A DNA stretch of 64,000 nt from Psophocarpus tetragonolobus. Lineage: Eukaryota > Streptophyta > Magnoliopsida > Fabales > Fabaceae. The notes beneath the pieces were generated by a model. The model made no database searches. It was not told where the DNA came from and saw nothing but the letters and a program-made list of their open reading frames with translations. A program made the translations under genes and the position numbers. Where the stretch lies: the NCBI GenBank assembly GCA_037954015.1, contig CM075695.1, forward strand, positions 13,231,652 to 13,295,651, given 5' to 3'. Of the stretch, positions 1 through 9,244 are shown piece after piece. The stretch's first letter is position 1; every line of letters starts with the position of its first letter.

Positions 1-2189
1 CTAGTGGAGGAAGTCCTTTCGGAACCTCATTAGGGAATATGTCATCAAATTCTTTTAAAATATCTTGAACCCCTTGAGGAAGGTGCTCATGTGCATGGGC
101 TGTGGCAGTGCTCTCAGCAGAAGAATGCAAAATGGGAGAAGGATTTGATGCTTCTTTGCAAAAGAGGAGATAAAAGGGCTTGTTAGTCAAAGGAGCTTCT
201 TTTAAATCACGTTTAGTAGCAAATAGGCTCCTTTTACTAATATTCCCTTTCGAAGGGGCATCACCTTCCGACTCTCTCTCTTTACCCTTTTCAAGCTTTA
301 AGGGTAAAGCTTGTTGTGCTTTTTTTTGTTTTTGTTTTTCCTCAACTCTTTTCTTTTTCATCGCAAATTGATCCTCATCCACTTGAGAAGGTGACAAACG
401 ATACATTTTGAAGCGCTTTTCATTATGGGTGAGAATTATTTGGTTGGAGTGACCATGGTGAATAGCTTTTTTGTCAAATTGCCATGGTCTCCCCAACAGG
501 ATATGACCAGCCTCCATAGGAACTATGTCACAAAGAATCTCATCATTATAAGATCCTATGGAAATTGGAACCATAACTTGTTCATTGACTACCATCTCCC
601 CTTGCTCATTGAGCCATTGCAGTTTGTAAGGTTTGGGATAGGGCATGGTAGTCAAGGCGAGCTTTTCAACCAACCTAGAGCTGCAACAGGAGCCACTATC
701 AATAAGGAGAGAACATACTTTGTCATTTACTTTACATCTTCTATGGAAGATGTTCTCTCTTTGTGACTGGCCAAGCTCTAGAGGTTGGCTTCCAAGAAGC
801 CTTTGAACCATAAGGAGGTCCCCCTCATAAGGAAAAGCTTCCTCACACTCTTGTTCAAAAGTATGTCCCCCTTCTTCCTCACTCTCACTAGAGGAGGAAG
901 ATGAGCTATTCTCACTACAAATGTCTTGTCCCCTCATGATCATGGTTTTCTTGTTAGGGCATTGAGAGGCAATGTGGCCTCTCCCAAGACATTTGAAGCA
1001 TTTAATCCTACTCTGCCTCTCATTAGGCTTAGTAGTAGGGGGTTTTCTCTCTACATGAGGTGCTTTTGTATCTTGAATATGCTTGGGTTCCTCTTTGGGA
1101 AAACCCTTGAAAGAGTTTCCCTTAAGTTGGTCTCTCTTTGAGTAAGAGAGAGAATCTTTTTTAAAGCTTTTTCTCTTGAGTTGATTCTCAGCTCTTACAC
1201 AAAGTTATACCAACTCATCAAGGTTTGAGTATGAAAGAAGCTCTACCTTATCTCTAATGTCAGAGCTTAATCCACACAAAAACCTAGCAAGGGTGGCATT
1301 GGGTTCCTCAATGATATTGGCCCTTAGTATGAGAAGCTCCATCTTTTGTCTATACTCCTCAATACTTAGGTTATGTTGCCTAAGTCTTTGGAGCCTATCC
1401 AAAAGATCCCTCTCATAATATGAAGGAATGTGCCTTCTTCGCAAACAAGTTTTTAAATCATTCCAGTAGCGAATGTCAGGCATTTGTTTACGGGCCCTAT
1501 CCTTGACTAACCCATCCTACAAATGCAAAGCAGAATCTTGAAAACTAAGGGAGGCCAAAGGTACTTTCCTTTCTTCCCTAATTTCATAGCATCGAAAGAG
1601 TTGTTCTAGTTTGACTTCCCAATCTAGGTAAGTCTCAACATCTTCCCTACCATGAAAATGGGGTTGATCTACCTTTGGTTCCCTAGCATGATTTATGTTC
1701 TCTTGAGGAGAATGATGATTGTATGATGAATGAGAGTGATGCTTATGTTGATTTCTATAGTATTCTTCTTCACTAGAGCTAAAATGCCTAGATGGGATTT
1801 TTTCTATCACTCTCCCTCCCATCTTTCCTCTTACTCTCTTCTCCTCTCCTTCTTTCTTCTTCCTCTTTTTCTCTTTTTCTTTCTAGTTCTTTCCTTCTTC
1901 TCCTTTCTTCATCCTCTTTTCTCTCTCTTTGCCTTCTCTCTTCTCACTCTTTTTTCTCTTTTCTCATTTCCAACATCTCTTTTTTTAACTCTTCCTTCTC
2001 TTTTTGTTTATCTTTTTCTTTTATTTCTTTTTTTCTCTCTTTTTCTTCTCTCCTTTCTTGTTCTTTAGCCATCCATTCCCTAAATTCTAAGTTAAGGTTT
2101 TCAAGAGTGTCTCCCTTAGAAGGTTTCCTTTGGTTGACACTCTTACTTGATGAACAACTATGTGCACTAGAATGTGTGTGGGAAGTCAT
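1..2189 (-). pseudogene. Family B gag-protease polyprotein, broken
   Basis: Gag starts at 2189 (MTSHTHSSAHSC). An arginine/lysine/glutamate-rich, probably helical stretch follows (about 2060-1830), then a histidine/serine-rich part, then a retrotransposon capsid domain (about 1670-1205: DVETYLDWEVKLEQLF, later RRRHIPSYYERD). A CCHC zinc knuckle of the form CFKCLGRGHIASQC is readable in copy B2 and is present but frame-disrupted here near 1000. The protease near 750-430 keeps the catalytic LIDSGS and the ILLGRPW motif. The capsid is interrupted by TAG in place of the second Trp of the conserved HWWDG, and several frame changes separate the blocks. Gag would form the particle and protease would cut the polyprotein. 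Confidence is high for the family and low for exact joints. Confidence 0.85.
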
Positions 2190-4030
2190 GGTGCTTGGAT
2201 GCTAAAAACTAAAGGGTAGGCCAAAAACTTTTTTTTTTCAAGCAACACTCCTCTTTTTTTTTTGTTTTCTCACCTAAAGGTGGCTTGATGAGTCTTTGGA
2301 ACTCTTAGCCTCTACACGTTTTTTAAAATAACATAAAATAAAATAAAAGTGCAAGAATATAAAAGAGAAAGGGCTCTAATCGTGCTCCTAAGGTGTTGAA
2401 GGAAGTGTATCACTTCTCCCTTCTTCACCTAATTAACGAGGAACTACGCTAAAATTAACCAAAATTATTACAAACCAAGGGAGGGCCTTAAGGGCACTCA
2501 AACTCCCAATCTAAAATTAAGTATACACAATACAAAGAATAAAAAAAATAAAACAAAGTCTTCACTCCAAGCTTTTTGGTGTTTGTCTCCTTTTGATCAA
2601 GCCCCTTTGAGTTGCATCAACTCACCCCAAGAATGCTACCCTTGTTTCCTCTTGTTTGGACTTGCCAAAATTTTATATATGGAAACTTTCCCAACCTTTC
2701 CTTACCAAGGCCGAATACAACACAAGACAACAAACAAAGGTGAATAACAAAACAAGGTTCACAAATCCAAGTGGATAGATTAAACAATGACAAACTCAAA
2801 GAAGTAAAGAAAACAAGCAAGAAAACATAAGGCTCACAAAGGAAGGTAGCACACAAATAACCAATAGTTGCACACTTAATAAAATTTAAGTGACCAAAAA
2901 CTAAAAAGCTTACTCAAGTAATTTTTTTTTAACCACAATTGGTTCCTCATATCAAATGTTTCTACTATTAGGTACACAACTTCAAATTTGTCTTTCTTTG
3001 GAGTTCTTTATCTTCTTTTTTTTTTAACTTGAACTTTTTCTATTTTTTTTTAACTTTTTCTAATCATTTTGCTGCACCTAAGAGCTTGTTGAATTGAAAT
3101 TTTAATGAGGATTCTTGAAATAATAACGCTTGAGTGAATAAGTACAAAGTAAGGTCACACAATTTTCAAGCAATGCATGCAACTAAAGGCCAAACAACTT
3201 AGTAGTTCCAAATACCATTGAACTAATGGTGCTTAAGGAATGATTTAGGGCTTATTTGAAGTAAATTGATTGCTCAAATTACTAACACAATTCACCCAAG
3301 CTAAAATTCCATAAAGAGGCACCAATAGTGAAGGTAAACCAAGTGGAAAGCTACTAATAATTAACATAAAACAAGAAACATATAAAGATTGAATTGAGAA
3401 AATATTTAAGAACAACAAAGAGATTAATATGCTTGAACTAAAAGCATAAAAGACTTAAGAGACTCAACAAGAGGTTAACCTCTTAGGAGCTCAATTCAAA
3501 ATGTTTTTGAAGGCTTTTTTGTAAAAATTTTAAGAGGCTAAAACATATGGAATTTAAATGAGACAAAATAGGAAATTAACATGACTAGTATTTGACAAAA
3601 CACAAGATTAAGAAAAAATAACACACCTAAAAATAGAGCAAAAATTTCAGCAAGAGACTCAAAACAAAAGGCACAACAAAGGGGCCAAAGTTGATCACCA
3701 CAATGGTGTGGAAAAATCCTCAACCATGTGGGTTTAATGGTCACAACTTCTTAGGCACACTTTAACATAAAAAACCAAGGGAAAATTAAGCAACTTGAAC
3801 ACGAAAATAAGATGCAAAGAAAGGGACAAATAAAATTGCATCAAATTAAATAGAACATAGGCGCATAGATAGAAAACAAAAGTGCATATAATAACAAGAA
3901 TAAAAAGCTATACTACTAGACAACAAAGGAAATAGAGATGACAAAAAATGAAGGACTTTAAAATAAAGAGATCAAAGAGATAAACAACAAAGCAAAAAAA
4001 ATTGAGAAAGAATGTGACCTTTAGAAAGTG
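2190..4030 (-). other. Untranslated leader of B1
   Basis: About 1.85 kb between primer-binding site and gag start, A/T-rich with T and A runs. No frame shows conserved protein sequence. The same leader is found in B2 (42653-44532), where an extra stretch of about 60 bases near 43321-43380 is present, so B1 has a small deletion or B2 an insertion. Long leaders are common in plant Ty3/gypsy elements. The short open frames here look accidental. Confidence 0.7.
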
Positions 4031-4042
4031 GCTCTGATACCA
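4031..4042 (-). promoter_or_regulatory. Primer-binding site of B1 (initiator tRNA-Met)
   Basis: The minus strand reads TGGTATCAGAGC, complementary to the 3' end of plant initiator tRNA-Met, two bases from the LTR end. This is where minus-strand DNA synthesis would start. All families with a visible start use the same primer. Confidence 0.92.
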
Positions 4043-4044
4043 CT

Positions 4045-4816
4045 TGATGTGATCTTTGATGATCACGTGCCCAAAGGATCCTTTCTAAGGTCACTTGGAA
4101 GGGAAATGGATTTATGGAGAGGAAAGGAATGGGGTGAGGCGCCACAAATACTAGGTTTGATAAGCCAAAGGGGAGAGGCCACAAGGGAGGGGTCCCTTGA
4201 TAACTCTTAGAAGCTCTCACAAAGGAGAAAGGGGGACACTCAAAGGTAAGAACCTTAACCAATATGGTCTCTAGGATTAAATTCAAGTGTAAAAAATACA
4301 AGTGAGGGAGGAGCTCCTATTTATAGAGGTAGCTAACCTCTTGAACAAGATAACCTAAAAAAGAAGGGCTAGGATTAAAAGGAGAGATCTAAGGGAGGAG
4401 AATTGAGAAACAATTCCCTCCTTAGATCATCAAACTTGGTGCCCAAGTTTCTCAAACCAAGGGCCAAGATTCCTTCTTATTAGCTTAGGGGGTTTATGTC
4501 GGAAAAGAGGGGTGTAGATATCAAGGCTACCCCTTATTTCCTTCATAAAGACCCAAAAAGCTAAATCCACCCTCTAAATTCCTAAGACACCTCCTAAAAA
4601 TAAAAAATGGACTAAATGCGTGTCCCAAATTAAATTCTTAATGCTCCTCAAAATTAAAATAAAGGAAAATTACATTTTATTAACTAAAGTCCCTAGCCTA
4701 ATATCTTCACTCTCCATAGGAGGTCAAGTCTTCCTTTGTCTGCAAGGGCTAGGTCTTCTTCAATCCTTCTAGCCATGGCCCTAGTGATAGGTCCTTGGCT
4801 AGGCATGGTCACATCA
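4045..4816 (-). repeat. 5' LTR of B1, 772 bp
   Basis: In the sense direction it starts TGATGTGACC at 4816 and ends GATCACATCA at 4045, so the ends form a 10-base imperfect inverted repeat. The copy in B2 (44547-45238) ends at exactly the same bases, which fixes the borders. Reading from the sense start, the first 120 bases encode DVTMPSQGPITRAMARR and more, the polyprotein tail described for families A and D. A TATA box lies near the middle. B2's LTR is about 80 bp shorter. Confidence 0.88.
4317..4326 (-). promoter_or_regulatory. TATA box in B1 LTR
   Basis: The minus strand reads CTATAAATAG, a canonical plant TATA box, about 270 bases before the LTR end. It would set the start of genomic RNA. 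It is conserved in B2. Confidence 0.6.
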
Positions 4817-5793
4817 CTCTTGTTAAGCTTACCTTGTCCTTTCAAATATTTCAATGACTCATGATCACTATGAATGACAAACTCTTTGGGTAACAAATAA
4901 TGCTGCCAAGTTTTTAAAGCTCTAACCAATCCATGAAATTCCTTATCATAAGTAGGATAGTTAAGGGCAGCCCCACTTAACTTTTGACTAAAATAAGAAA
5001 TCGGATGCCCATCTTGCAACAAAAAAGCCCCAATACCAACATTTGATGCATCACACTCTATTTCAAATGATTTTACAGAATTAGGCATGAAAAGAATAGG
5101 AGCATTAGTTAGCCTATGCTTAAGGGCAACAAAGGCCTCCTCTTGCTTCTTTCCCCATTTAAAAACCACATTCTTTTTAACAATTTCATTTAGATGTGCA
5201 GCTAATGTACTGAAAATCTCCTATAGAAACTTGCTAAACCATGAAATCCCTTTACCTCACTCACAGACTTAGTTGTTGGCATTCTTGGATGGCCTAAACC
5301 TTTTTCCTCATCAACTAATGCACCTTTAGCACTAATAACAAAGCCCAAAAATACCACATGATCAGTACAAAAAATGCATTTTTCCAGATTGGCATACAAT
5401 TGTTCTTTTCTAAGCATATTCAAAACAGATTGCAAATGCTCAACATGCAACTCAAGATTAGTGCTATAGATCAGAATATCATCAAAGTGCACTACAACAA
5501 ATTTTCCAATAAACTCCCTTAAAACATGATTCATTAATCTCATGAAAGTACTAGGTGCATTAGTCAAACCAAATGGCATAACCAACCACTCATACAATCC
5601 ATATTTAGTTTTAAAGGCAGTTTTCCATTCATCACCTTCTCTAATCCTAATCTGATTATAGCCACTTTTCAAGTCTATTTTGGAGAACACACATGCACCA
5701 TAAAGTTCATTGAGAAGATCATCTAACCTGGGAATTGGATGCCTATACTTGATGGTGATGTTGTTTATGGCTTTACAATCAGAACACATCCTC
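4817..5793 (-). pseudogene. A1: family A reverse transcriptase-RNase H fragment
   Basis: On the minus strand this begins at RMCSDCKAINN in the RT fingers, runs through FSKIDLKSGYNQIR and the polymerase site, then into RNase H (IECDASNVGIG, HSDHESLKYLKGQGKLNK), where element B1 interrupts it. The polymerase box is HFDD rather than the YFDD of A2 and A4. Near 5300 two small indels scramble about ten residues (EEKGLGHPRMPTT), and near 5210 a deletion of roughly ten bases shifts the frame between RT and RNase H. It is a dead fragment about 1 kb long, bounded by B1 on one side and C1 on the other. Confidence 0.9.
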
Positions 5794-6274
5794 TGATATA
5801 AATCCAAAGGGGTTGGATTCGTTTTGCGGATCTATCTAGGTTAGAAGGTAATAAGTTAACAAAACAATAAGAATTGGGTAAACAAGAAAATGGAAAGGAT
5901 GAAAATGGTTTAACGAAAAGATAGATGACGCCACTTCCAAGGATGGAAGATAAGTCATATGATGCCAAAAGGGTGGTGATTTACCCTTGATAAGTCTAGG
6001 AGAACGCCACAAGGAAAAATTCCTTGATAAGTTCTAAAGAGAAATTCATCTCTCACAAAAGGGTAAAACCCAAATATAATTTCACTAATTCAATGGTTGT
6101 CCTTTGAGTACAATTCAACCCCTATTTATAGAACTAGGTGGCTGTTCAAAATCATAACTCCCAAAAGAAAAATTAAATACTCCATTATCACGCAATTATC
6201 ACACATGATTAATTGCATGTTACATTAATTCCTAAATTAATAAAACGTTACAAAAAATGAAAAGTCATTGATCA
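5794..6274 (-). repeat. 3' LTR of C1, 481 bp
   Basis: The 3' end in sense direction is GGATTTATATCA at 5794. The sense start near 6274 lacks about 16 bases present in the 5' LTR: the tract GAAGAAGGAGGGAATGAT runs straight into CAATGACTTTTC. A TATA-type CTATAAATAG is present at about 6122-6131. The 5' LTR at 7149-7643 is the partner. Confidence 0.88.
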
Positions 6275-6289
6275 TTCCCTCCTTCTTCA
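6275..6289 (-). promoter_or_regulatory. Polypurine tract of C1
   Basis: The minus strand reads GAAGAAGGAGGGAA immediately before the 3' LTR, the primer for plus-strand DNA synthesis. In C2 the same site reads GAAGAAGGAGGAAA. Read as codons it gives NLFEEGGND, resembling the NPLQEGGND at this position in family D. Confidence 0.75.
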
Positions 6290-6347
6290 AAAAGATTCAT
6301 CCTCGAATCTATGACTTTATTTTCCTATCAATTTATTCACTTATAAT

Positions 6348-7082
6348 TTAAAATAGACAAAATAAACCTCCAGGATCAAATGTAACTTGTAAAAATTCAT
6401 GCATCAAAGAAGTTTTCCTTTTTGGTTTCCAAACCCAAACATTGGAATCAAGAGGAATTCTTCTTTTAAAATAGACTTGTGCATTTTCTTCAGGAGTTTT
6501 AACCTCAACAATGTACTGAATGTACAGTGACTCTGGAAAAGAGATATCCACATTTTTCTTCCTCAAATATGGCAATTTGTGGGTTGTATTGTCATCGTCC
6601 TGGGCATTCAAAATACCAATAAAAGAAGAAAAATCATTAGCAGTTTTTATTTTAGCGTTCTTTTTCTCTCTTTCTCTTTCCTTTTCTCTCTCTTCCTCTT
6701 CACTCTTTTCTTTTTCTATTTTTCTCTTTTCTTCTCTTTCTTTTTCTATTTTCTCCTTCAACTTATGTTGATTATCAGAAACTTCACTTGGTATCAGAAA
6801 TTTCAAATTAAGTTTGCGTCCTTCATGCACCAAAGAAACTGAAAGTCTTTCAGAATTTATCCTTTTACCTTGCAACCAAGGTCTCCCTAAAAGAAAATGA
6901 CATGAGTCCATGGGAGCAATATCGCATGTCACTTCCTCCACATATTTTCCAATAGTGAATCTAAACTTAGTTTGCCTAGGATGAAGACTCGTTGGTAAGT
7001 TAAGTTTATTCACCAATCTTTCGCTCACCACGTTGCTATAACTTTCTTCATCAACTGCAAAATAAACACAAATGAACTTCAA
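6348..7082 (-). CDS. Family C ORF: protease-like domain plus unknown C-terminal domain
   Basis: Residues 9-75 align by eye with the retropepsin domain of families A and D: SNVVSERLVNKLN, FTIGKYVEEVTCDIAPMDSCHFLLGRPW. The catalytic triplet is gone: VDEESYS stands where the others have (V/I)DGGSC, so proteolysis is doubtful. Residues 105-142 are a charged Glu/Lys/Arg helix. Residues 150-244 (LPYLRKKNVDISF, VYFKRRIPLDSNVWVWKP) match nothing I recognise. Upstream codons MVDIFYTRC, homologous to the protease N-terminus in C2, lie in another frame because of one extra T near 7090, so the true start is uncertain. C2 has the first frame open but breaks at codon 168. Function unknown. Confidence 0.65.
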   Translation of the reverse strand: MKFICVYFAVDEESYSNVVSERLVNKLNLPTSLHPRQTKFRFTIGKYVEEVTCDIAPMDSCHFLLGRPWLQGKRINSERLSVSLVHEGRKLNLKFLIPSEVSDNQHKLKEKIEKEREEKRKIEKEKSEEEEREKEREREKKNAKIKTANDFSSFIGILNAQDDDNTTHKLPYLRKKNVDISFPESLYIQYIVEVKTPEENAQVYFKRRIPLDSNVWVWKPKRKTSLMHEFLQVTFDPGGLFCLF

Positions 7083-7134
7083 TTAAACACCTTGTATAAA
7101 AAATATCCACCATAGTTCCAAACCTAGAGTCGAA

Positions 7135-7147
7135 GCTCTGATACCAA
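7135..7147 (-). promoter_or_regulatory. Primer-binding site of C1
   Basis: The minus strand reads TTGGTATCAGAGC one base from the LTR end, matching initiator tRNA-Met. Confidence 0.9.
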
Positions 7148-7148
7148 C

Positions 7149-7643
7149 TGATAGAAATCCAAAGGGGTTGGATTCGTTTTGCGGATCTATCTAGGTTGGA
7201 AGGTAATAAGTTAACAAAACAATGAGAATCGGGTAAATAAGAAAATGGAAAGGATGAAAATGGTTTAACAAAAAGATAGATGACGCCACTTCCAAGGATG
7301 CAAGATAAGTCATATGACGCCACAAGGGTGGTGATTTACCCATGATAAGTCTAGGAGAACGCCACAAGGAAAAATTCCTTGATAAGTTCTAAAGAGAAAT
7401 TCATCTCTCACAAAAGGGTAAAACCCAAATATAATTTCACTAATTCAATGGTTCTCCTTTGAGTACAATTCAACCCCTATTTATAGAACTAGGTGGCTGT
7501 TCAAAATTATAACTCCCAAAGGAAAAATTAAATACTCCATTATCACGCAATTATCACATATGATTAATTGCATGTTACATTAATTCCTAAATTAATGAAA
7601 CGTTACAAAAAATGAAAAGTCATTGTCTTCGGCATTCACATCA
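7149..7643 (-). repeat. 5' LTR of C1, 495 bp
   Basis: Sense start TGATGTGAATGCC at 7643, sense end at 7149. A TATA box CTATAAATAG on the minus strand lies at 7477-7486. The right border touches satellite directly (GAACGGGAGG...). It differs from the 3' LTR by scattered substitutions and the 16-base deletion. Confidence 0.88.
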
Positions 7644-9035
7644 GAACGGGAGGAGGGAGAAGAGGTGGCAGAAGGAGAAGAAGAGGAAGAAGAAGAAGTG
7701 GAAGAACGAGAAGAAAAGGAAGAAGTGCAAGTGGAAGAAGGAGAACAATAGGAAGAAGAAGAAGAAGTGGAAGAATGAGAAAAAGAGGAGGAAGAAGAAG
7801 TAATGGAAGGAAAGGGGAAGAAGAAGAAGTGGAACAAGGAGGAGAAGAAGAAGGGGAGGAAGAAGAAGTAGTGTAGGCAGAAGAAGGGCAAGAAGGAGAA
7901 GAGAGGGAACAAGAAGAACAACTAGATGTAGTAGAAGTGGAAGAAGGTGAACAAGAGGAAGAAGAAGAAGTAGTTGAAGGAGTGGGGATGATCGAGAAGA
8001 AGGGGAAGAAGGACAACAAGAGGTAGAAATGCAAGTGGAAGCACAAGAAGGAGAAAAAGAGGGATATGACCGAGGAAAGGAAGAAGAAGAAGGAGATGAA
8101 GAGGAAGAAAAGCAAGGAAAGGAGAGGATGAAGAAGAAGTGGAAGAAAGAGAACAAGAGGAGGCAGGAGAAGTGGAAGAAAGATAAGAGGAGGAAGAAGA
8201 AGGAGAGTAACTAGAAGAAGTGGAAGAAGGAGAAGAAAAGGAAGAAGAAGAAGATGTGGAAAGTGAAGAAGGTGAACACGAGGAGGAAGAAGAAGTAGTG
8301 GAAGGAGGTGAGATGAAGAAGAAGAATTGGAACAAGGAGAAAAGGAGGAAAAGGAAGAAGGAGGGGAAGGGAAGGGAAGAAGAAGCAGAAGAAGTGGAAT
8401 CTGGAGGAGAAGAGGAAGAAGAAGAAGAAGTGTAAGCGTAAGATATGGGGAAGGAGAAGAAGTGGAAGAGCAACAATGGGAAGCAATAGAAGTGGGGGAT
8501 GGAGAAAAAGAGGAAGGAGAAGACGGAAAGCAAAGAAGAAGAAGTTGTGGAAGATGAAGAAATGGAAGAAGAAGAAGTGTAAGAAGAAGAAGCGGAAGAA
8601 GGAGACGAAAATGAAGAAGAACAACAAGTAGAAGTAGAAGAAGTGGTAGAAGGAGAGAATAAGAAGAATAGGAAGAAGTCGTGGAACGAAAGGAGATGAA
8701 GAAGCAGAAGTGGAAGAAGGAGAACGGGAGGAGGAAGAAGAGGTGGCAGTAGGAGAAGAAGAGCAAGAAGAAGAAATGGAAGAACGAGAAGAAAAGCAAG
8801 AAGTGCAAGTGGAAGAAGGAGAACAACAGGAAGAAGAAGCAGCAGTGGAAGAATGAGAAAAAGAGGAGGAACAAGAGGCTATGGAAAGAAAGGGGATGAA
8901 GAAGAAGTGGAACAAGGAGGAGAAGAAGAAGGGAAGGAAGAAGAAGTAGTGTAGGGAGAAGAAGGGCAAGAAGGAAAAGAGAGGGAAGAAGAAGAACAAG
9001 TGGATGTAGTAGAAGTGGAAGAAGGTGAACAAGAG
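7644..9035 (+). repeat. GA-rich satellite block 1 (1392 bp)
   Basis: The plus strand is almost all purine, with degenerate GAA/GAAG/GGA words. It is a piece of the same higher-order satellite as the large array, recognisable by signature words such as GAGAGTAACTAGAAG (CTAG at 8211), GGGATATGAC and CAACAATGGGAAGC. Long E/K-rich frames on this strand and S/L/F-rich frames on the other are products of composition, not genes. Confidence 0.92.
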
Positions 9036-9216
9036 TGATGCATGCCTCCCTTGATCGTTTTCCTTGAGGTTCCAAGCACCATGAAATGGATGATGGAGGG
9101 GAAAGAAAATGGAGGTGGGGCGTCACTCTCAAAGAGAGATAAGCCAAAGTGTTTAGGTTTGCCATACCTTCCTTGAGTCCTCCTAGCCATGATGCATGCT
9201 AGGTGAGATTGCATCA
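9036..9216 (-). repeat. 3' LTR of E1, internally deleted (181 bp)
   Basis: It keeps both ends of the E LTR: sense start TGATGCAATCTCACC at 9216 and sense end GGCATGCATCA at 9036. About 510 bases are missing between AAGGAAGG and ATGGCAAACC (near 9170). The promoter is therefore lost from this copy. Confidence 0.85.
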
Positions 9217-9229
9217 TCTCCTCTCCCTT
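9217..9229 (-). promoter_or_regulatory. Polypurine tract of E1
   Basis: The minus strand reads AAGGGAGAGGAGA just before the LTR start. The identical tract stands before the E2 3' LTR. Its codons read NPLQGRGDD, resembling NPLQEGGND of family D. Confidence 0.75.
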
Positions 9230-9244
9230 GGAGAGGATTTGACC

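Larger units (their letters stand above)
1..4816 (-). mobile_element. Family B Ty3/gypsy element B1, 5' part (LTR, leader, gag, protease)
   Basis: On the minus strand the order is 5' LTR (4816 to 4045), primer-binding site, a leader of about 1.85 kb, gag, zinc knuckle and protease, then the linker that precedes reverse transcriptase. The window edge cuts the element there; the last residues visible read DIFPNEVPKGLPPL, the usual pre-RT stretch of plant Ty3/gypsy elements. A second copy, B2, lies at 40900-45238. The right end sits cleanly inside an A-family RNase H gene, so B1 is nested in A1. Gag carries stops, so this copy is not autonomous as it stands. The missing RT, integrase and 3' LTR should lie left of base 1. 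Confidence 0.9.
5794..7643 (-). mobile_element. Family C short LTR retrotransposon C1, complete structure
   Basis: An 1850-bp element on the minus strand: 5' LTR 7643-7149, primer-binding site, one ORF of about 244 codons, polypurine tract, 3' LTR 6274-5794. There is no RT, RNase H or integrase, so it must depend on another element. The left flank is the A1 gene, the right flank is satellite, and no target duplication joins them, so one side has been rearranged. C2 at 60634-62074 is a second, truncated copy. LTR ends (TGATG...ATCA) and primer match the other families. Confidence 0.88.

Noticed and set aside
1730..2205. Phe/Leu/Ser-rich frames opposite B1 gag, possible membrane protein
   Set aside because: Antisense of the charged gag segment; the real frame has the capsid and knuckle.
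4028..4210. Short frame MALIPLDVIFDDH at the LTR end (also 44530-44712)
   Set aside because: It spans PBS and LTR in the antisense direction and is conserved only because the LTR is.
6520..6842. Hydrophobic frames opposite the C1 ORF (also 61353-61721)
   Set aside because: Antisense of the charged helix in the family C protein.
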